DNA of 28,893 nucleotides from Pavlovales sp. CCMP2436 (taxonomy: Eukaryota > Haptophyta > Pavlovophyceae > Pavlovales). The DNA is taken from positions 3,751 through 32,643 of the forward strand of contig MU631888.1 of assembly GCA_026770615.1 (NCBI GenBank). The letters run 5' to 3'. Positions 9,795 through 17,777 of the stretch are shown piece after piece. Under the pieces are notes generated by a model. It saw only the letters and a program-made list of their open reading frames with translations. It had not been told where the DNA came from and made no database searches. Both the position numbers and the translations under genes were made by a program. Every line of letters starts with the position of its first letter. Position 1 is the first letter of the stretch.

Positions 9795-10265
9795 TGGTGG
9801 CTGCTCGACCGCATCGGCAAGTACCGCGAGCGTTTCCCGAAGCTGAAGAAGCGCAACGGCGCGCTCACGATCAAGTCGAGCATGCTGGAGCTGCTGGACG
9901 AGGTGCACTACATCGAGCAGCAGCTGGGGCGCGAGGAGACGGGGCCGGCGGGCTCGCTGAAGCCGGCCAATTTGGCGTTCTTGGCCGGCATGTACGGCAT
10001 CGAGTACTCGGCGCAGGCGTACAACCCGCTCAACCTGCAGCTGCACGGCCTCGGGCAGACGACGCAGGCCTCGATCAAGACCTTTGAGCCATTGCTCGAT
10101 GAATTTATGATTAAGCATAACATGGACATGTCGGCGAGCGTCGAGCTGCGCATCATCATGCTGATCGTGACCACCGTGACGACGGTCCACCTTGCGAACA
10201 CGGGTCAGCTCGGCCTGGCGCAGGGGATCGACCCGGCCCTTGCCAAGCTGGGCGCCGGCCTTTAA
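9795..10265 (+). pseudogene. Conserved nucleocytovirus protein (DUF5767-like), 5' truncated
   Basis: About 156 residues with no ATG at the left edge, ending in a TAA at 10263-10265. The pattern matches a small protein found across nucleocytoviruses that I know as DUF5767. It has a helical segment (SSMLELLDEVHYIEQQL), then IEYSAQAYNPLNLQLHGLG, then a region around FEPLLDEFMIKHNMDM, and a hydrophobic C-terminal segment (LRIIMLIVTTVTTVHLANTG). The family's function is unknown to me. The hydrophobic end suggests membrane or virion association. The upstream portion is lost at a junction with an oppositely oriented gene at about 9792. The family assignment is by remembered pattern and was not searched. 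Confidence 0.55.
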
Positions 10266-10284
10266 AAAAGCAGCAACTGATTAA

Positions 10285-10312
10285 TTTTTAAAAAACACTT
10301 TTTTCGGGGCGT
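10285..10312 (+). promoter_or_regulatory. Candidate viral promoter upstream of YqaJ gene
   Basis: An A/T-rich stretch (TTTTTAAAAAACACTTTTTT) runs into CGGGGCG about 25 bp before the ATG at 10335. It resembles the A/T-run plus TTCG(C/G)GCG motif found before other genes of the viral segment. Confidence 0.4.
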
Positions 10313-10334
10313 CCGTGTGAGCTCCCGAGTAGCG

Positions 10335-11039
10335 ATGCAGCGGTCGGAGCAGTGGTTCCGGCAGCGGCGCGGCAAGCTCACCGCGTCCAACCTGGGCCAG
10401 GCGGTGGGCCTGACGCCGTGGGGCAGCCCACAGGCCCTCGCCGCCCAGCTGCGAAAGGACGTGGAACCGGCCGAGGACGCCGACAAGCCGATGGAGCCCA
10501 AGGAGCCGCAGGAGCCGCAGGAGCCGAATGTGCTCAAGCGCAAGAACCCGGCGCTCGCCTGGGGGACCAACAAGGAGCCGAACGGCGTGCTCGAGTACGT
10601 GAGCGCGACGGGCACGCACGTCGAGCCCACCGGCTTCTGGGCGCACGCCGACCTCGACTGGCTCGGCGGCTCGCCGGACGGGCTGCTCGGCACCGACGGC
10701 CTGCTCGAGATCAAGTGCCCCTACTCGCGCAAGGTCTACCCGCAGCTCCCGCCGTACTACTACCTGCAGATCAACGCGCTCATGGAGATCACGGGCCGCG
10801 AGTGGTGCGACCTCTTCGTCTGGACGCCCGACGCGCTCAAGTGTTGGCGCGTGCGGGCCAACCCGCACGCCTTCGGCTACCTGTGCCACCACTATGCCAA
10901 CTTCTTCGGGTGCGTCGCGAGCGGCGTGAAGCCGCCGAACCCGGCCAAGGTGCTGCTACCGCTCGTGCTCGAGTGGATCGCGGCGGACGCCACGCTCTGC
11001 GAGCTCCCAGACCGCCTGCCGCAGCACCAACTCGAGTGA
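10335..11039 (+). CDS. YqaJ-like viral exonuclease/recombinase (PD-(D/E)XK)
   Basis: A 234-residue protein of the YqaJ/lambda-exonuclease type, expected to resect double-stranded DNA for recombination or for processing replication intermediates. Visible motifs in order are RRGKLTASN at residues 11-19, KEP at 80-82 (candidate motif I Glu), GGSPDG with Asp at 115, LLEIKC with Glu 125 and Lys 127, and YYLQINALME with Gln 145. These match the family's D...EXK...Q active site. An inserted EP/KEPQEP run at about 53-64 is low complexity. I chose the ATG at 10335 because it starts at QRSEQWF, the usual beginning of the family; the frame is open slightly upstream without an ATG. It is intact and follows the DUF5767-like gene by 70 bp in the same direction. 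Confidence 0.88.
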   Translation: MQRSEQWFRQRRGKLTASNLGQAVGLTPWGSPQALAAQLRKDVEPAEDADKPMEPKEPQEPQEPNVLKRKNPALAWGTNKEPNGVLEYVSATGTHVEPTGFWAHADLDWLGGSPDGLLGTDGLLEIKCPYSRKVYPQLPPYYYLQINALMEITGREWCDLFVWTPDALKCWRVRANPHAFGYLCHHYANFFGCVASGVKPPNPAKVLLPLVLEWIAADATLCELPDRLPQHQLE

Positions 11040-11116
11040 GCTCTCTGTTTGATCTAGATTGTTCTCAATTCGCTTAAAAAATTAAAAAAATTAAATTTTA
11101 AAAAGAGGCTAACAGC

Positions 11117-11404
11117 TTAGAGGAAGAGGTAGCCCACGCACGCGGCGAGGATCGGGACGATGACGAAATGGAGCTGCGTCTTGTTCTCGGGCTCGTCGCT
11201 GCCCTCCGGGTCCGGGTGGAACTGCTTGATGCCGCCCTTCTCGGTGAAGAAGATCGCCGGCGTCTTGGTCGCGTAGCAAATGGCCGTTGCGGCCGTTGCG
11301 AGGATCGCCGCGCGCTTGGTCGGGGTGCCGCCACCCATAAAGCTAATGAACTCCTCGGCCGTCTGCGGGCTGCGGAGAACGGTGTCGAACGGCAAGGACT
11401 CCAT
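11117..11404 (-). CDS. Small two-TM membrane protein, probable virion component
   Basis: A 95-residue protein with an intact frame. Two hydrophobic segments are visible: one around AAILATAATAICYAT (about 32-46) and one at the extreme C-terminus, FVIVPILAACVGYLFL. Between them is an acidic, Pro-rich loop. Small proteins with this two-segment plan, ending in a membrane helix, are common among nucleocytovirus virion membrane proteins; I do not assign a specific family. The gene converges on the YqaJ gene and has a candidate promoter directly upstream. Confidence 0.6.
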   Translation of the reverse strand: MESLPFDTVLRSPQTAEEFISFMGGGTPTKRAAILATAATAICYATKTPAIFFTEKGGIKQFHPDPEGSDEPENKTQLHFVIVPILAACVGYLFL

Positions 11405-11422
11405 GATACCTCTCGCTCTCGC

Positions 11423-11441
11423 TCGCGCACCCGAAAAAAAA
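11423..11441 (-). promoter_or_regulatory. Candidate viral promoter for 11404 gene
   Basis: On the minus strand TTTTTTTTCGGGTGCGCGAG lies about 20 bp before the ATG. It fits the T/A-run plus TTCGGGCGCGC pattern seen before other viral genes, with one change. Confidence 0.5.
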
Positions 11442-11460
11442 GTAGTGAAGTGCTAGCGAT

Positions 11461-12687
11461 TTAGCTTAGCTTCGTGACGACGCCGAGCGAGCCGCTGGCA
11501 CCCGGTGCGAAGCGGTAGAGCCCATTGTTCGCGACCTTGCCGTCCTTCGTCAAGCAGAGGTTTATGTCCCAGTTCTGAGCGATACCCGCCGGGCTCACGG
11601 ACACCCCCTGTGGGTCGGTCAGCACCAGCTTGAACGTGTTGAGCGACGTCGGCTCAGCGCTCACGAGCGACACGGGTCCCCGTTGGCTCGTGAGCTCCCA
11701 CTCACCCACGCTACAGAACGTGTCGCCACCCGGGGCTATTTTAATGACGTTCAACCGCCAGTACATGGCGGCGGGATGCGCGGTCGTGATCGTGAATTCT
11801 TCCACACCAGATGTCATTGTGCGCGTGAAGCTTTGGCAGACACTGTAAAAGACGCCGGTGGGTGAGCACTCCAGTCTCAACTGGTATACATTGGGGCTAT
11901 TCGTGAGCGTGAAGGACTTCAGATTGACAGCGTGGGGGTACATGATCTGTATCCACGAAGCATTACTAATGTATAAACCAGTGGAAGTGTTATACGTATT
12001 AACGTTAGACGTCCAGCTGGTCGCAATGTCTTTGTCGAACGCAGAGAGAGTGGATGAATTCTGGGCTGTGAGTGCGCTCACTTGGAAGTTCACATCGGTT
12101 GGCCAGAGCGTGCTGGTCTGCGGTCTGTACGTAAAAAGAAACTTAGGGGAAACCTTACACATTGCGTCCGCGTTCCCCGCTGTGAACGGGTTGAAGACGG
12201 CCGTCGCCTGCACTTGGAACGCGCTCCCCGTGTTGTCCGTCTGTACGAGCCACGAGTCGCTCGCCGTGCAGCCCGTGATCGCAATGCTGACCGGAGTGAC
12301 CGCAGGCTCTAACAGGGTGCCGTTCATGTAGGTGAGCGCTGGCAGGAATGCTGCCCCGCGTACGAGCAGGTCGCCCATCATCTCGACCTTGCCGTTGAAC
12401 GTGGAGGCCCCGCGCACGAGCAGGTCGTCCATCAAATCAGCGGGGCCCATGATCGTGGTAGGCCCGAAGAACTCGGCGAGGCCTTCGAACGTGGTGGCCC
12501 CGCTGAACTTGGCGGCACCAAACGAGGCGGCCCCGCGCATGAGTACTGTGCCACTCAAATCGGTCTTGGAGCGCACCACGAGGTTGGTCACATCGGCGCT
12601 ATCGATGACCCTCACGGCGTTCACCTCCGCCTCCTGCGCGTACGTGTTGGCGAACTTGCGCGCGTAGGGCCGCAGCACCGTGTACAT
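11461..12687 (-). CDS. Fibre-like virion protein 1 with discoidin-like (F5/8C) domain
   Basis: A 408-residue intact protein. Residues 1-40 form a conserved N-terminal segment starting MYTVLRPYARKFAN, probably the virion anchor. Residues about 40-115 consist of short repeats of the LLVRGAATFNG type, expected to form a beta-roll or fibre shaft. A middle segment includes CTASDSWLVQTDNTGSAFQV. Residues about 215-345 resemble an F5/8 type C (discoidin) domain: AFDKDIATSWTSN, then WIQIMYP, then YWRLNVIKI and FCSVGEWEL. The C-terminus ends YRFAPGASGSLGVVTKLS. Discoidin domains bind glycans or lipids, so a role in host attachment is a reasonable inference. It lies in tandem with a longer paralogue upstream. 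Confidence 0.65.
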   Translation of the reverse strand: MYTVLRPYARKFANTYAQEAEVNAVRVIDSADVTNLVVRSKTDLSGTVLMRGAASFGAAKFSGATTFEGLAEFFGPTTIMGPADLMDDLLVRGASTFNGKVEMMGDLLVRGAAFLPALTYMNGTLLEPAVTPVSIAITGCTASDSWLVQTDNTGSAFQVQATAVFNPFTAGNADAMCKVSPKFLFTYRPQTSTLWPTDVNFQVSALTAQNSSTLSAFDKDIATSWTSNVNTYNTSTGLYISNASWIQIMYPHAVNLKSFTLTNSPNVYQLRLECSPTGVFYSVCQSFTRTMTSGVEEFTITTAHPAAMYWRLNVIKIAPGGDTFCSVGEWELTSQRGPVSLVSAEPTSLNTFKLVLTDPQGVSVSPAGIAQNWDINLCLTKDGKVANNGLYRFAPGASGSLGVVTKLS

Positions 12688-12694
12688 ATTCTCG

Positions 12695-12714
12695 CCGGCG
12701 CGCCCGAATTTTCC
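12695..12714 (-). promoter_or_regulatory. Candidate viral promoter for fibre 1
   Basis: Minus-strand GGAAAATTCGGGCGCGCCGG lies about 8 bp before the ATG at 12687. The same AATT(T)TCGGGCGCGCCGG word occurs before fibre 2. Confidence 0.6.
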
Positions 12715-12728
12715 TCAATGTGCGCGAG

Positions 12729-14608
12729 TTAGCTGAGCTTCGTGACCACGCCGAGCGAGCCGCTGGCACCCGGCGCGAAGCGGTAGAGCCCATTGTTCGC
12801 GATCTGGCCGCCCTTGATCAAGCAGAGGTTTACGTCCCAGTTTTGAGCCAGACCCGCTGTGCTCACGGGCATCCCCTCTGTGTCGGCCAACACCAGTTTG
12901 AACGTGCTCAGCGATGTCGGCTGAGCGCTCACAAGCGAGATGAGGCCCCTGGAGTTAAACAACTCCCACTCACCAATGCTAATGAACGTCGCCCCCCCGA
13001 CAATGTTAGTAATTGTTAACCGCCAGTACGAGTAGGGGGGGTGTAGGCTCGTGACCGCAAATGTTTCCACGCCCGCCGACATCGTGCGCGAGTAGCTTTG
13101 TACCGTCGCGAAGGAAGTGTCGTTAATGGAGCCCGCCAGGTTGAAGTTGCGTACGTTGGCAGCATTAAACAGTGTGAAGGATTCGATGACGACTGTGCTC
13201 GGGTACTGGATCTGCCAAAACGAGACCCCCGAACCGCCCGGTGTGGTATAAGTGCCGGCAGCAGTCGACGAGCTGGTCGCAGCGTTCTTGTCGAATGCTA
13301 ACATCGCTGATGAACCAGTCCCGTTAGAGTTCGTGGACAATTGCCAGCCCATGGACGGCCAGACCGTGCTGCTCTCGATACTATTATTGCTAGTGAACCT
13401 GGGGGAAACCTTGCACACCGCGGTCTGTACCAAGATCGGGTCGTGGGCGGCCGTCGCCAGCACCTGGAACGCGCTCCCCGTGTTGTCCGTCTGTACGAGC
13501 CACGAGTCGCTCGCCGTGCAGCCCGTGATCGCAATGCTGATCGGAGTGACCGGCGGCTCCAGTAGGGTGCCGTTCAGGTAGGTGAGCGTGGGCAGATGCA
13601 CCGTCATGCCGAACGTGGCGGCCCCGCGCACGACCAGGTCGCTCCCCATCTCGGCCTTGTCACCGAGCAGCACGTCCGGCGCGAGCCTAGACGCGTGCGC
13701 CGACGCGAACACGAGCGCGGGCGTGAGGCGGGCCCCCTCCTTACCCGTGGTGCGCACACGGAGCTGGTTGAACGTGCACGGGCGCATGTTCTGTGAGTTC
13801 GCGCCCCTCGTGCTCGCGGGGACGGCGCCCAGTCGGCAGAGCACTCCGGCCTTGGCGGGCGCGTACAGCTGCATCAGCGGCCAGTTGTCGCGTTGCCCGG
13901 CCTGTATGACTACGAGCCGCTCCATGAGCACGAACCCCACGTAGCACACGGGCTCGAGGCCCTCGATGACGACCGTAATGAGAGTGCCCTTTGGTGTTTT
14001 ACCGGGATATTCCACCACGTCGACTCGGCGTACGGGTTGGCAGTGGGGCTCACGGGCCCGAAGGCTTGCAGGGTGACCATCGCGCCGCCATACGGCACGA
14101 GGCTCTGGTACGCCGTGGCGTAGTCCATGGAGACGGCGTAGGCGCGTTGGATGGTTGCCGTGGGCGTGGCGGGGATGTTGGGGTCGCCGATCGTCACAAC
14201 GCACCCCGACATGTCGTAGGTGTAGTCGAACTGCACGGCGAGGCCGCCCAGCGCCGTGCTCGTCAGCAGGCCCAGGCTGTCCTGGAGGTAGCACGTGGCA
14301 GAGTCGTAGTTCACCGGATTGAGGGGGTAGCTCAGGACGGGGATGGTGTACGTGCCGGTGGAGTAGGCGTCGCTCAAGCCGTTGGGCGTCGCGCGGTTCG
14401 CGAGCGACGCGTAATTGAAGTAGGCGACTGCCTCGGTGCCGTCGGCCGTCGCGCTCGTCGTGCAGACGTTGTCCGAGAGCACCGCCTTGGTGCGCACCAA
14501 GAGGTTGGTCACGTCGGCGCTATCGATGACCCTCACGGCGTTGACCTCCGCCTTCTGCGCGTACGCATTGGCGAACTTGCGCGCGTAGGGCCGCAGCACC
14601 GTGTACAT
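12729..14608 (-). pseudogene. Fibre-like virion protein 2, paralogue of fibre 1, frameshifted
   Basis: Same N-terminus (MYTVLRPYARKFAN) and C-terminus as the neighbouring fibre gene, with a DLVVRGAATFG shaft unit, the CTASDSWLVQTDNTGSAFQV segment and a discoidin-like domain (AFDKNAATS, WQIQYP, YWRLTITNI, ISIGEWEL). It differs by an extra domain of about 250 residues after residue 45. The reading frame changes at about 14005, near CCCGG, and the total span is one base short of a multiple of three, so a single-base deletion or a consensus error is likely. Downstream of the shift the frame is clean to the stop. About 76 bp are identical with fibre 1 (13475-13550 against 12215-12290), which points to recent duplication or gene conversion. 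Confidence 0.65.
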
Positions 14609-14611
14609 TTT

Positions 14612-14646
14612 CCGGCGCGCCCGAAAATTCCAAACTTTCGCGCGAG
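14612..14646. promoter_or_regulatory. Bidirectional viral promoter between divergent genes
   Basis: Only 45 bp separate the two start codons. The minus strand carries GAATTTTCGGGCGCGCCGG (14630-14612) for fibre 2, and the plus strand carries AAACTTTCGCGCGAG (14632-14646) for the gene starting at 14654. Two copies of one motif, back to back and each facing its own gene, are strong support for a promoter function. Confidence 0.6.
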
Positions 14647-14653
14647 TTGGGAA

Positions 14654-15886
14654 ATGGTGTCATCCGACCTGTTGATCCTGGGCGCCGCCGCACTCACCCT
14701 TGCATTCATGCTGCTCACGCCGCCGCCCACAGCATCGTCTACAGACGCGTCACCCGACACTGCTCCTCTCCCGGACGCTGCCGGCGACCTCGCACTGGTG
14801 AACAACGGCGTAATGGCGCAGGAGCCGCAGGAGCCACCGCCGCCCGCACCCGGAGGCGGAGTCGGAGTCGTCGACACGCTGAAGAACGTGGTGCCCTACA
14901 TGGTCGGCTCGGTGGGCGTGGACGTCACGATCGCGCTCAGTGCCAAGGTCCTCAGCGTTGGAGGCGCCATTGGTCCTATCGCCAACCTCGCCGGGCTTGG
15001 TGCCCTCGGCTTGGTGGGCGACCTGAGCGAGGCCGCCAACGCGCAGCTCCGAAGCAAGACCGAGGCGCTCCTCAAGCAGCAGGGGCAGCAGGCCGAGCTC
15101 GAGAAGTACATGGCGCGGCAGACAGAGCTCGCGCGCGTCACGGCCAAGGTGGACGACCCGCTGCGCAACGCGGTCGCCGACCTGAAGCCGGGCTCGGCCG
15201 AGCGTGCGCTGGCTAGCGGCGTGCTCGACGCCGTCGGCTCGATCGCGACCGCGCCCATGCAGATCGCCGCCGTCCTCGACACCTCCTTCACCGCCCAGCA
15301 GATGCGCATCGCCGAGATACGCAAGACGCAGGACCAGGACGCGGCGAACGCCTCGCAGCTGCTCACGCCACTCAACATGGCCGGTGACGTCATCGTGGAA
15401 GGCCTGGGCGGCACGCTCGCCGACATGATCGCGAAGACGCCCGAGGAGCGCGCAAAGGCCGACGAAATCCTGCATCTGCTGAACCCGGCGAACCTGAAAG
15501 ACCTCGTCGCCAATGTGCAGGCCCTGTTGCCACCGCCACCGCCACCCAAGCCGCCACCGCCACCCGTGAAGCCCAAGGTGTGCACGTGCCCGGGCGGCAC
15601 CTCGGACGCAGGCGCGCAGTGCCGGCGCAACGTTACGCGCGCGCGTGAGAGGAGCAACTGCAAATCGTACAACGGCAACGAGGAGAAGGCACGCAACGGG
15701 CTCTTTGCGACTTGTCCCAGGGGCTGGATCCCGCTCGGCGTGGGCGGCAGGGACCCCTACCGATGCCGCAACACGGCCCAGCCCTCATGCAGGGAGTACA
15801 ACACGCGCGGCGGCCCGTGCCCCTCCGGCTACGTGATGCTGAACGACACCACCTGCTGGCGCCTAAAGAATAAGATCTGCACGTAA
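14654..15886 (+). CDS. Membrane-anchored Pro-rich protein with Cys-rich C-terminus
   Basis: A 410-residue intact protein. Residues about 5-22 (LLILGAAALTLAFMLL) are a signal anchor or membrane helix. A Pro/Ala-rich linker follows, then a long small-residue hydrophobic segment at about 80-125 (containing GAIGPIANLAGLGALGLVG). Next is a helical stretch rich in Gln, Glu and Ala, then a poly-Pro run at about 297-312. The last 100 residues hold about ten Cys (CTC, then NCKSYNG, then CPRGWIP, PSCREY, CPSGYV, TTCW, CT), which suggests a disulfide-bonded external domain. I infer a virion membrane protein exposing that domain. It is transcribed divergently from fibre 2. Confidence 0.6.
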   Translation: MVSSDLLILGAAALTLAFMLLTPPPTASSTDASPDTAPLPDAAGDLALVNNGVMAQEPQEPPPPAPGGGVGVVDTLKNVVPYMVGSVGVDVTIALSAKVLSVGGAIGPIANLAGLGALGLVGDLSEAANAQLRSKTEALLKQQGQQAELEKYMARQTELARVTAKVDDPLRNAVADLKPGSAERALASGVLDAVGSIATAPMQIAAVLDTSFTAQQMRIAEIRKTQDQDAANASQLLTPLNMAGDVIVEGLGGTLADMIAKTPEERAKADEILHLLNPANLKDLVANVQALLPPPPPPKPPPPPVKPKVCTCPGGTSDAGAQCRRNVTRARERSNCKSYNGNEEKARNGLFATCPRGWIPLGVGGRDPYRCRNTAQPSCREYNTRGGPCPSGYVMLNDTTCWRLKNKICT

Positions 15887-15912
15887 ATTCTGACGCCGCA
15901 CGTATCAGCGCG

Positions 15913-16695
15913 ATGTGCGACGCCGAGGTTGACGGTGAGCAGGTGCATAACCTGTTCATCACGGATGTGGACTACGACGCGGAGGAGACAAAATGCGGGC
16001 GCGTCATGACCGGGACTCGCGTTGAGCCCATCGCGACGAGCGTGATCGACCTGTGGGACGACCAGGGAGTGTACGCCGGCGACGACCTGCTCTTCACCGA
16101 CGTGAAGCTCGACTCAGTGGTGCGCTTCGTCTCCACCATTTCCAATACCGTTACCGACTACCAGTTCGTCAGGGAGGTGCTCACCGTGAACGGCAAGTTT
16201 AGCATCCGCATCGATGCCCCCCTAGTCATGAAGCACTCGGACCAGTTCCGCCTACAGCTGGTGCGGGAGTGGCTGCCGAAGCCGCTCGCGCTCCTGGGCC
16301 GCTTCAAGATGATCACCTCCTGCGAAATCCGCGCGTACGCCTTCTGCGGGCTGTCCTCGGGCAACCTGTACGAGGGGGTCACCGGGGAGCCCCAGCAAGA
16401 TTTCATCGGCCTCGAGATCGCCGAGATCCCGGGCAGCATACAGTCCACTAATCGCAACATGGAGCGGCTCCTGGCCGTGCTCCCGACGCACATGCCCGGA
16501 GGCTACCACCCCTCCTCGTGGAACGACTCGCGCGACGCGATGATCTTCCTGCCGGACGGCTTCTCCAAGACGCGGTTCAGCTCGCCGCTCCCGCCGATCA
16601 GCACCATCACACCAAGGCTCGTCGATCGCAGGGGCGCGACGATCAAGGCAGCGCGCTTCCACCTCTGGATCCGGCTGCACGCAGTCAAGTTCTGA
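15913..16695 (+). CDS. Candidate minor capsid (penton-like) protein
   Basis: A 260-residue intact protein 26 bp after the preceding gene in the same direction. The sequence is rich in predicted beta strands, for example VVRFVSTISNTVTDYQFVRE and the C-terminal ATIKAARFHLWIRLHAVKF, with a DFIGLEIAEIPG segment in the middle. Such a profile would suit a single-jelly-roll capsid component, and small nucleocytovirus-like viruses normally encode one beside the major capsid protein. I see no diagnostic motif, so the role is inferred from size, strand pattern and context. A structure prediction would decide it. Confidence 0.35.
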   Translation: MCDAEVDGEQVHNLFITDVDYDAEETKCGRVMTGTRVEPIATSVIDLWDDQGVYAGDDLLFTDVKLDSVVRFVSTISNTVTDYQFVREVLTVNGKFSIRIDAPLVMKHSDQFRLQLVREWLPKPLALLGRFKMITSCEIRAYAFCGLSSGNLYEGVTGEPQQDFIGLEIAEIPGSIQSTNRNMERLLAVLPTHMPGGYHPSSWNDSRDAMIFLPDGFSKTRFSSPLPPISTITPRLVDRRGATIKAARFHLWIRLHAVKF

Positions 16696-16706
16696 GTGCT
16701 AGCTCT

Positions 16707-16767
16707 AAAAAAAAAAAAAAAAAAAAAAAAANNNNNNNNNNAAAAAAAAAAAAAAAAAAAAAAAAAA
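16707..16767. other. Assembly gap inside poly-A
   Basis: Twenty-five A (16707-16731), ten N (16732-16741) and twenty-six A (16742-16767). The gap length is evidently arbitrary and the true tract length is unknown. A long A-run at this point could be part of the A/T-rich spacer before the next viral gene. Confidence 0.95.
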
Positions 16768-16785
16768 CATTCGGGCGCGCGCGCA
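16768..16785 (+). promoter_or_regulatory. Candidate viral promoter after poly-A
   Basis: CATTCGGGCGCGCGCGCAAG directly follows the A-run and directly precedes an ATG at 16788. It is one of the best matches to the shared motif. Confidence 0.5.
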
Positions 16786-16787
16786 AG

Positions 16788-16940
16788 ATGAACGTGACCA
16801 CGCGCCCCAAGGACCGCGGCGAGGCGCACAAGGCCGCGGTACAGGCGGTGCTCAACAAGCTCAGCGTCGCGGAGGTACCTGGTATGCGCACCTACGAGCC
16901 GACGACGAACGACTTCGAGCGAGCATGCCGGGCGGGAGGC
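16788..16940 (+). CDS. Short unrecognised viral protein, end unclear
   Basis: From the ATG at 16788 about 50 residues look like a real protein (beginning MNVTTRPKDRGEAHKAAVQA, and including TYEPTTNDFE). After about 16935 the frame stays open but reads as low-complexity Arg/Ser, so a frameshift or rearrangement near there is likely. The start is supported by the promoter motif. Function unknown. Confidence 0.35.
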
Positions 16941-17047
16941 TCGGCCGCGCGTAGTCGGCCGCGAAGCCGAGAGCGACTGCGGAGTTTGCGAAGGTTGCCA
17001 TGGGTGCTTCTTGTTGGGTGCTTGTTGCATGCCACCCAGAAAAAATC

Positions 17048-17335
17048 TCAAAATTTCGCGCGCGCCGATCGCAATGAGGACGCGTACGGGCGACTCGGCC
17101 GCGCACCCGATCGACCCTGCCGGTCCTCGAACTCGTTTGCCTCACGATCGGCGGCGCTCTCCGCCTTGGTGGCCTTGGGCGGCGGCGGCGGTGCGAACGA
17201 GGGCGGCGGTGCGGCCTTGGGCGCCTTGGACGCCTTCGGCTCCTGCATGCGCTCCGCCGCGCGCGCCATCTGCATGCGCTCGCCCACGCCCTCGACGGAG
17301 ACGTTCATTACATCGGTCGGGTCGCGCATGTTCAT
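17048..17335 (-). CDS. Small Ala/Pro/Lys-rich viral protein
   Basis: Starting at the ATG at 17335 the protein is about 95 residues. Its first part, MNMRDPTDVMNVSVEGVG, is followed by a Met/Arg/Ala helical stretch, a KASKAPKAAPPPSFAPPPPP run and a charged segment. The last 25 residues overlap the plus-strand stub at 17075 and may not be original. A TAAACTTTCGCG motif lies 18-29 bp upstream and overlaps the stop of the preceding gene. Function unknown; basic Pro/Ala-rich tails occur in virion core proteins. Confidence 0.45.
   Translation of the reverse strand: MNMRDPTDVMNVSVEGVGERMQMARAAERMQEPKASKAPKAAPPPSFAPPPPPKATKAESAADREANEFEDRQGRSGARPSRPYASSLRSARAKF
17051..17068 (+). promoter_or_regulatory. 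Candidate viral promoter, orphan start at 17075
   Basis: AAAATTTCGCGCGCGCCG lies 6 bp before an ATG at 17075. Only about 17 codons of plausible sequence follow (MRTRTGDSAAHPIDPAGP) before the strand that codes changes at about 17125. Confidence 0.45.
17075..17125 (+). pseudogene. 5' stub of a viral gene
   Basis: A start codon with a good upstream motif is followed by about 17 codons and then by sequence that codes on the opposite strand. I read it as a gene start cut off by a rearrangement. It is too short to identify. Confidence 0.3.
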
Positions 17336-17352
17336 CGCTCTCGTCGGGAGCA

Positions 17353-17364
17353 CGCGAAAGTTTA
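17353..17364 (-). promoter_or_regulatory. Candidate viral promoter for 17335 gene
   Basis: Minus-strand TAAACTTTCGCG overlaps the stop codon of the upstream gene and closely matches AAACTTTCGCGCG before the 14654 gene and AAACTTTCGGAG before the capsid gene. Confidence 0.5.
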
Positions 17365-17694
17365 CGCGAGATCGTCGAGCGGCGGCGGCTCAACCGCGGC
17401 GCAGAAGAGCGTCAGGTACGCGAGCACCTTCGTGTCGTCGCGGCACTACTGTGCGAGCGCCGCCAGTCGCGGCTCCGTCACCAGCTGCAAGAGCGCGGCC
17501 GAGTCGCCCGTCTCGAGCAATCGGCGGTGCGGCACTAGGTGCCGCGCGATGAGGTGTCTGGCCACCTGTAACGGCAAGGCGTAGAGCGCCTCGGTCGCCG
17601 CGTCCCCCCCGTAGGTCGTGCGCATGTGCGCGCAGAGGTTGCCGATCTTCTCCCGGAGGAAATCGTCGCGCGTCAAAGCGCCGGTTGCTAGCAT
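17362..17694 (-). pseudogene. Unrecognised viral protein with in-frame TAG
   Basis: The minus strand from the ATG at 17694 encodes 82 residues (including LTRDDFLREKIGNLCAHMR and ATEALYALPLQVARHLIARH) and reaches a TAG at 17448-17446. The same frame then continues for 27 more protein-like residues (including TKVLAYLTLFCAAVEPPPL) to a TAA at 17364-17362, which coincides with the next gene's promoter. The natural length is therefore probably about 110 residues and the TAG is premature. The protein is helical and of unknown function. Confidence 0.45.
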
Positions 17695-17777
17695 CGCGCC
17701 GACCTGAGAGCTCGCTCCGAATTTTGTTTTGTTTTTTTAAATTTTTTTTTCTTGACGAACAGCTGTAGAGCTGCGAG
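17695..17777. promoter_or_regulatory. A/T-rich bidirectional spacer
   Basis: The spacer between the divergent starts at 17694 and 17778 has a T/A core (about 17721-17752). On the minus strand AAAATTCGGAGCGAGC leads into the 17694 gene, which fits the shared viral motif. The plus side has no equally clear copy. Confidence 0.4.

Noticed and set aside
13991..14653. Plus-strand extension of the 14654 gene by about 220 codons
   Set aside because: The extension is antisense to fibre 2, and the ATG at 14654 has its own promoter motif and a signal-anchor start.
16861..17145. Minus-strand open frame opposite the 16788 gene
   Set aside because: Part of it looks protein-like, but two minus frames compete here and the plus start has the better promoter motif, so I left it unannotated.
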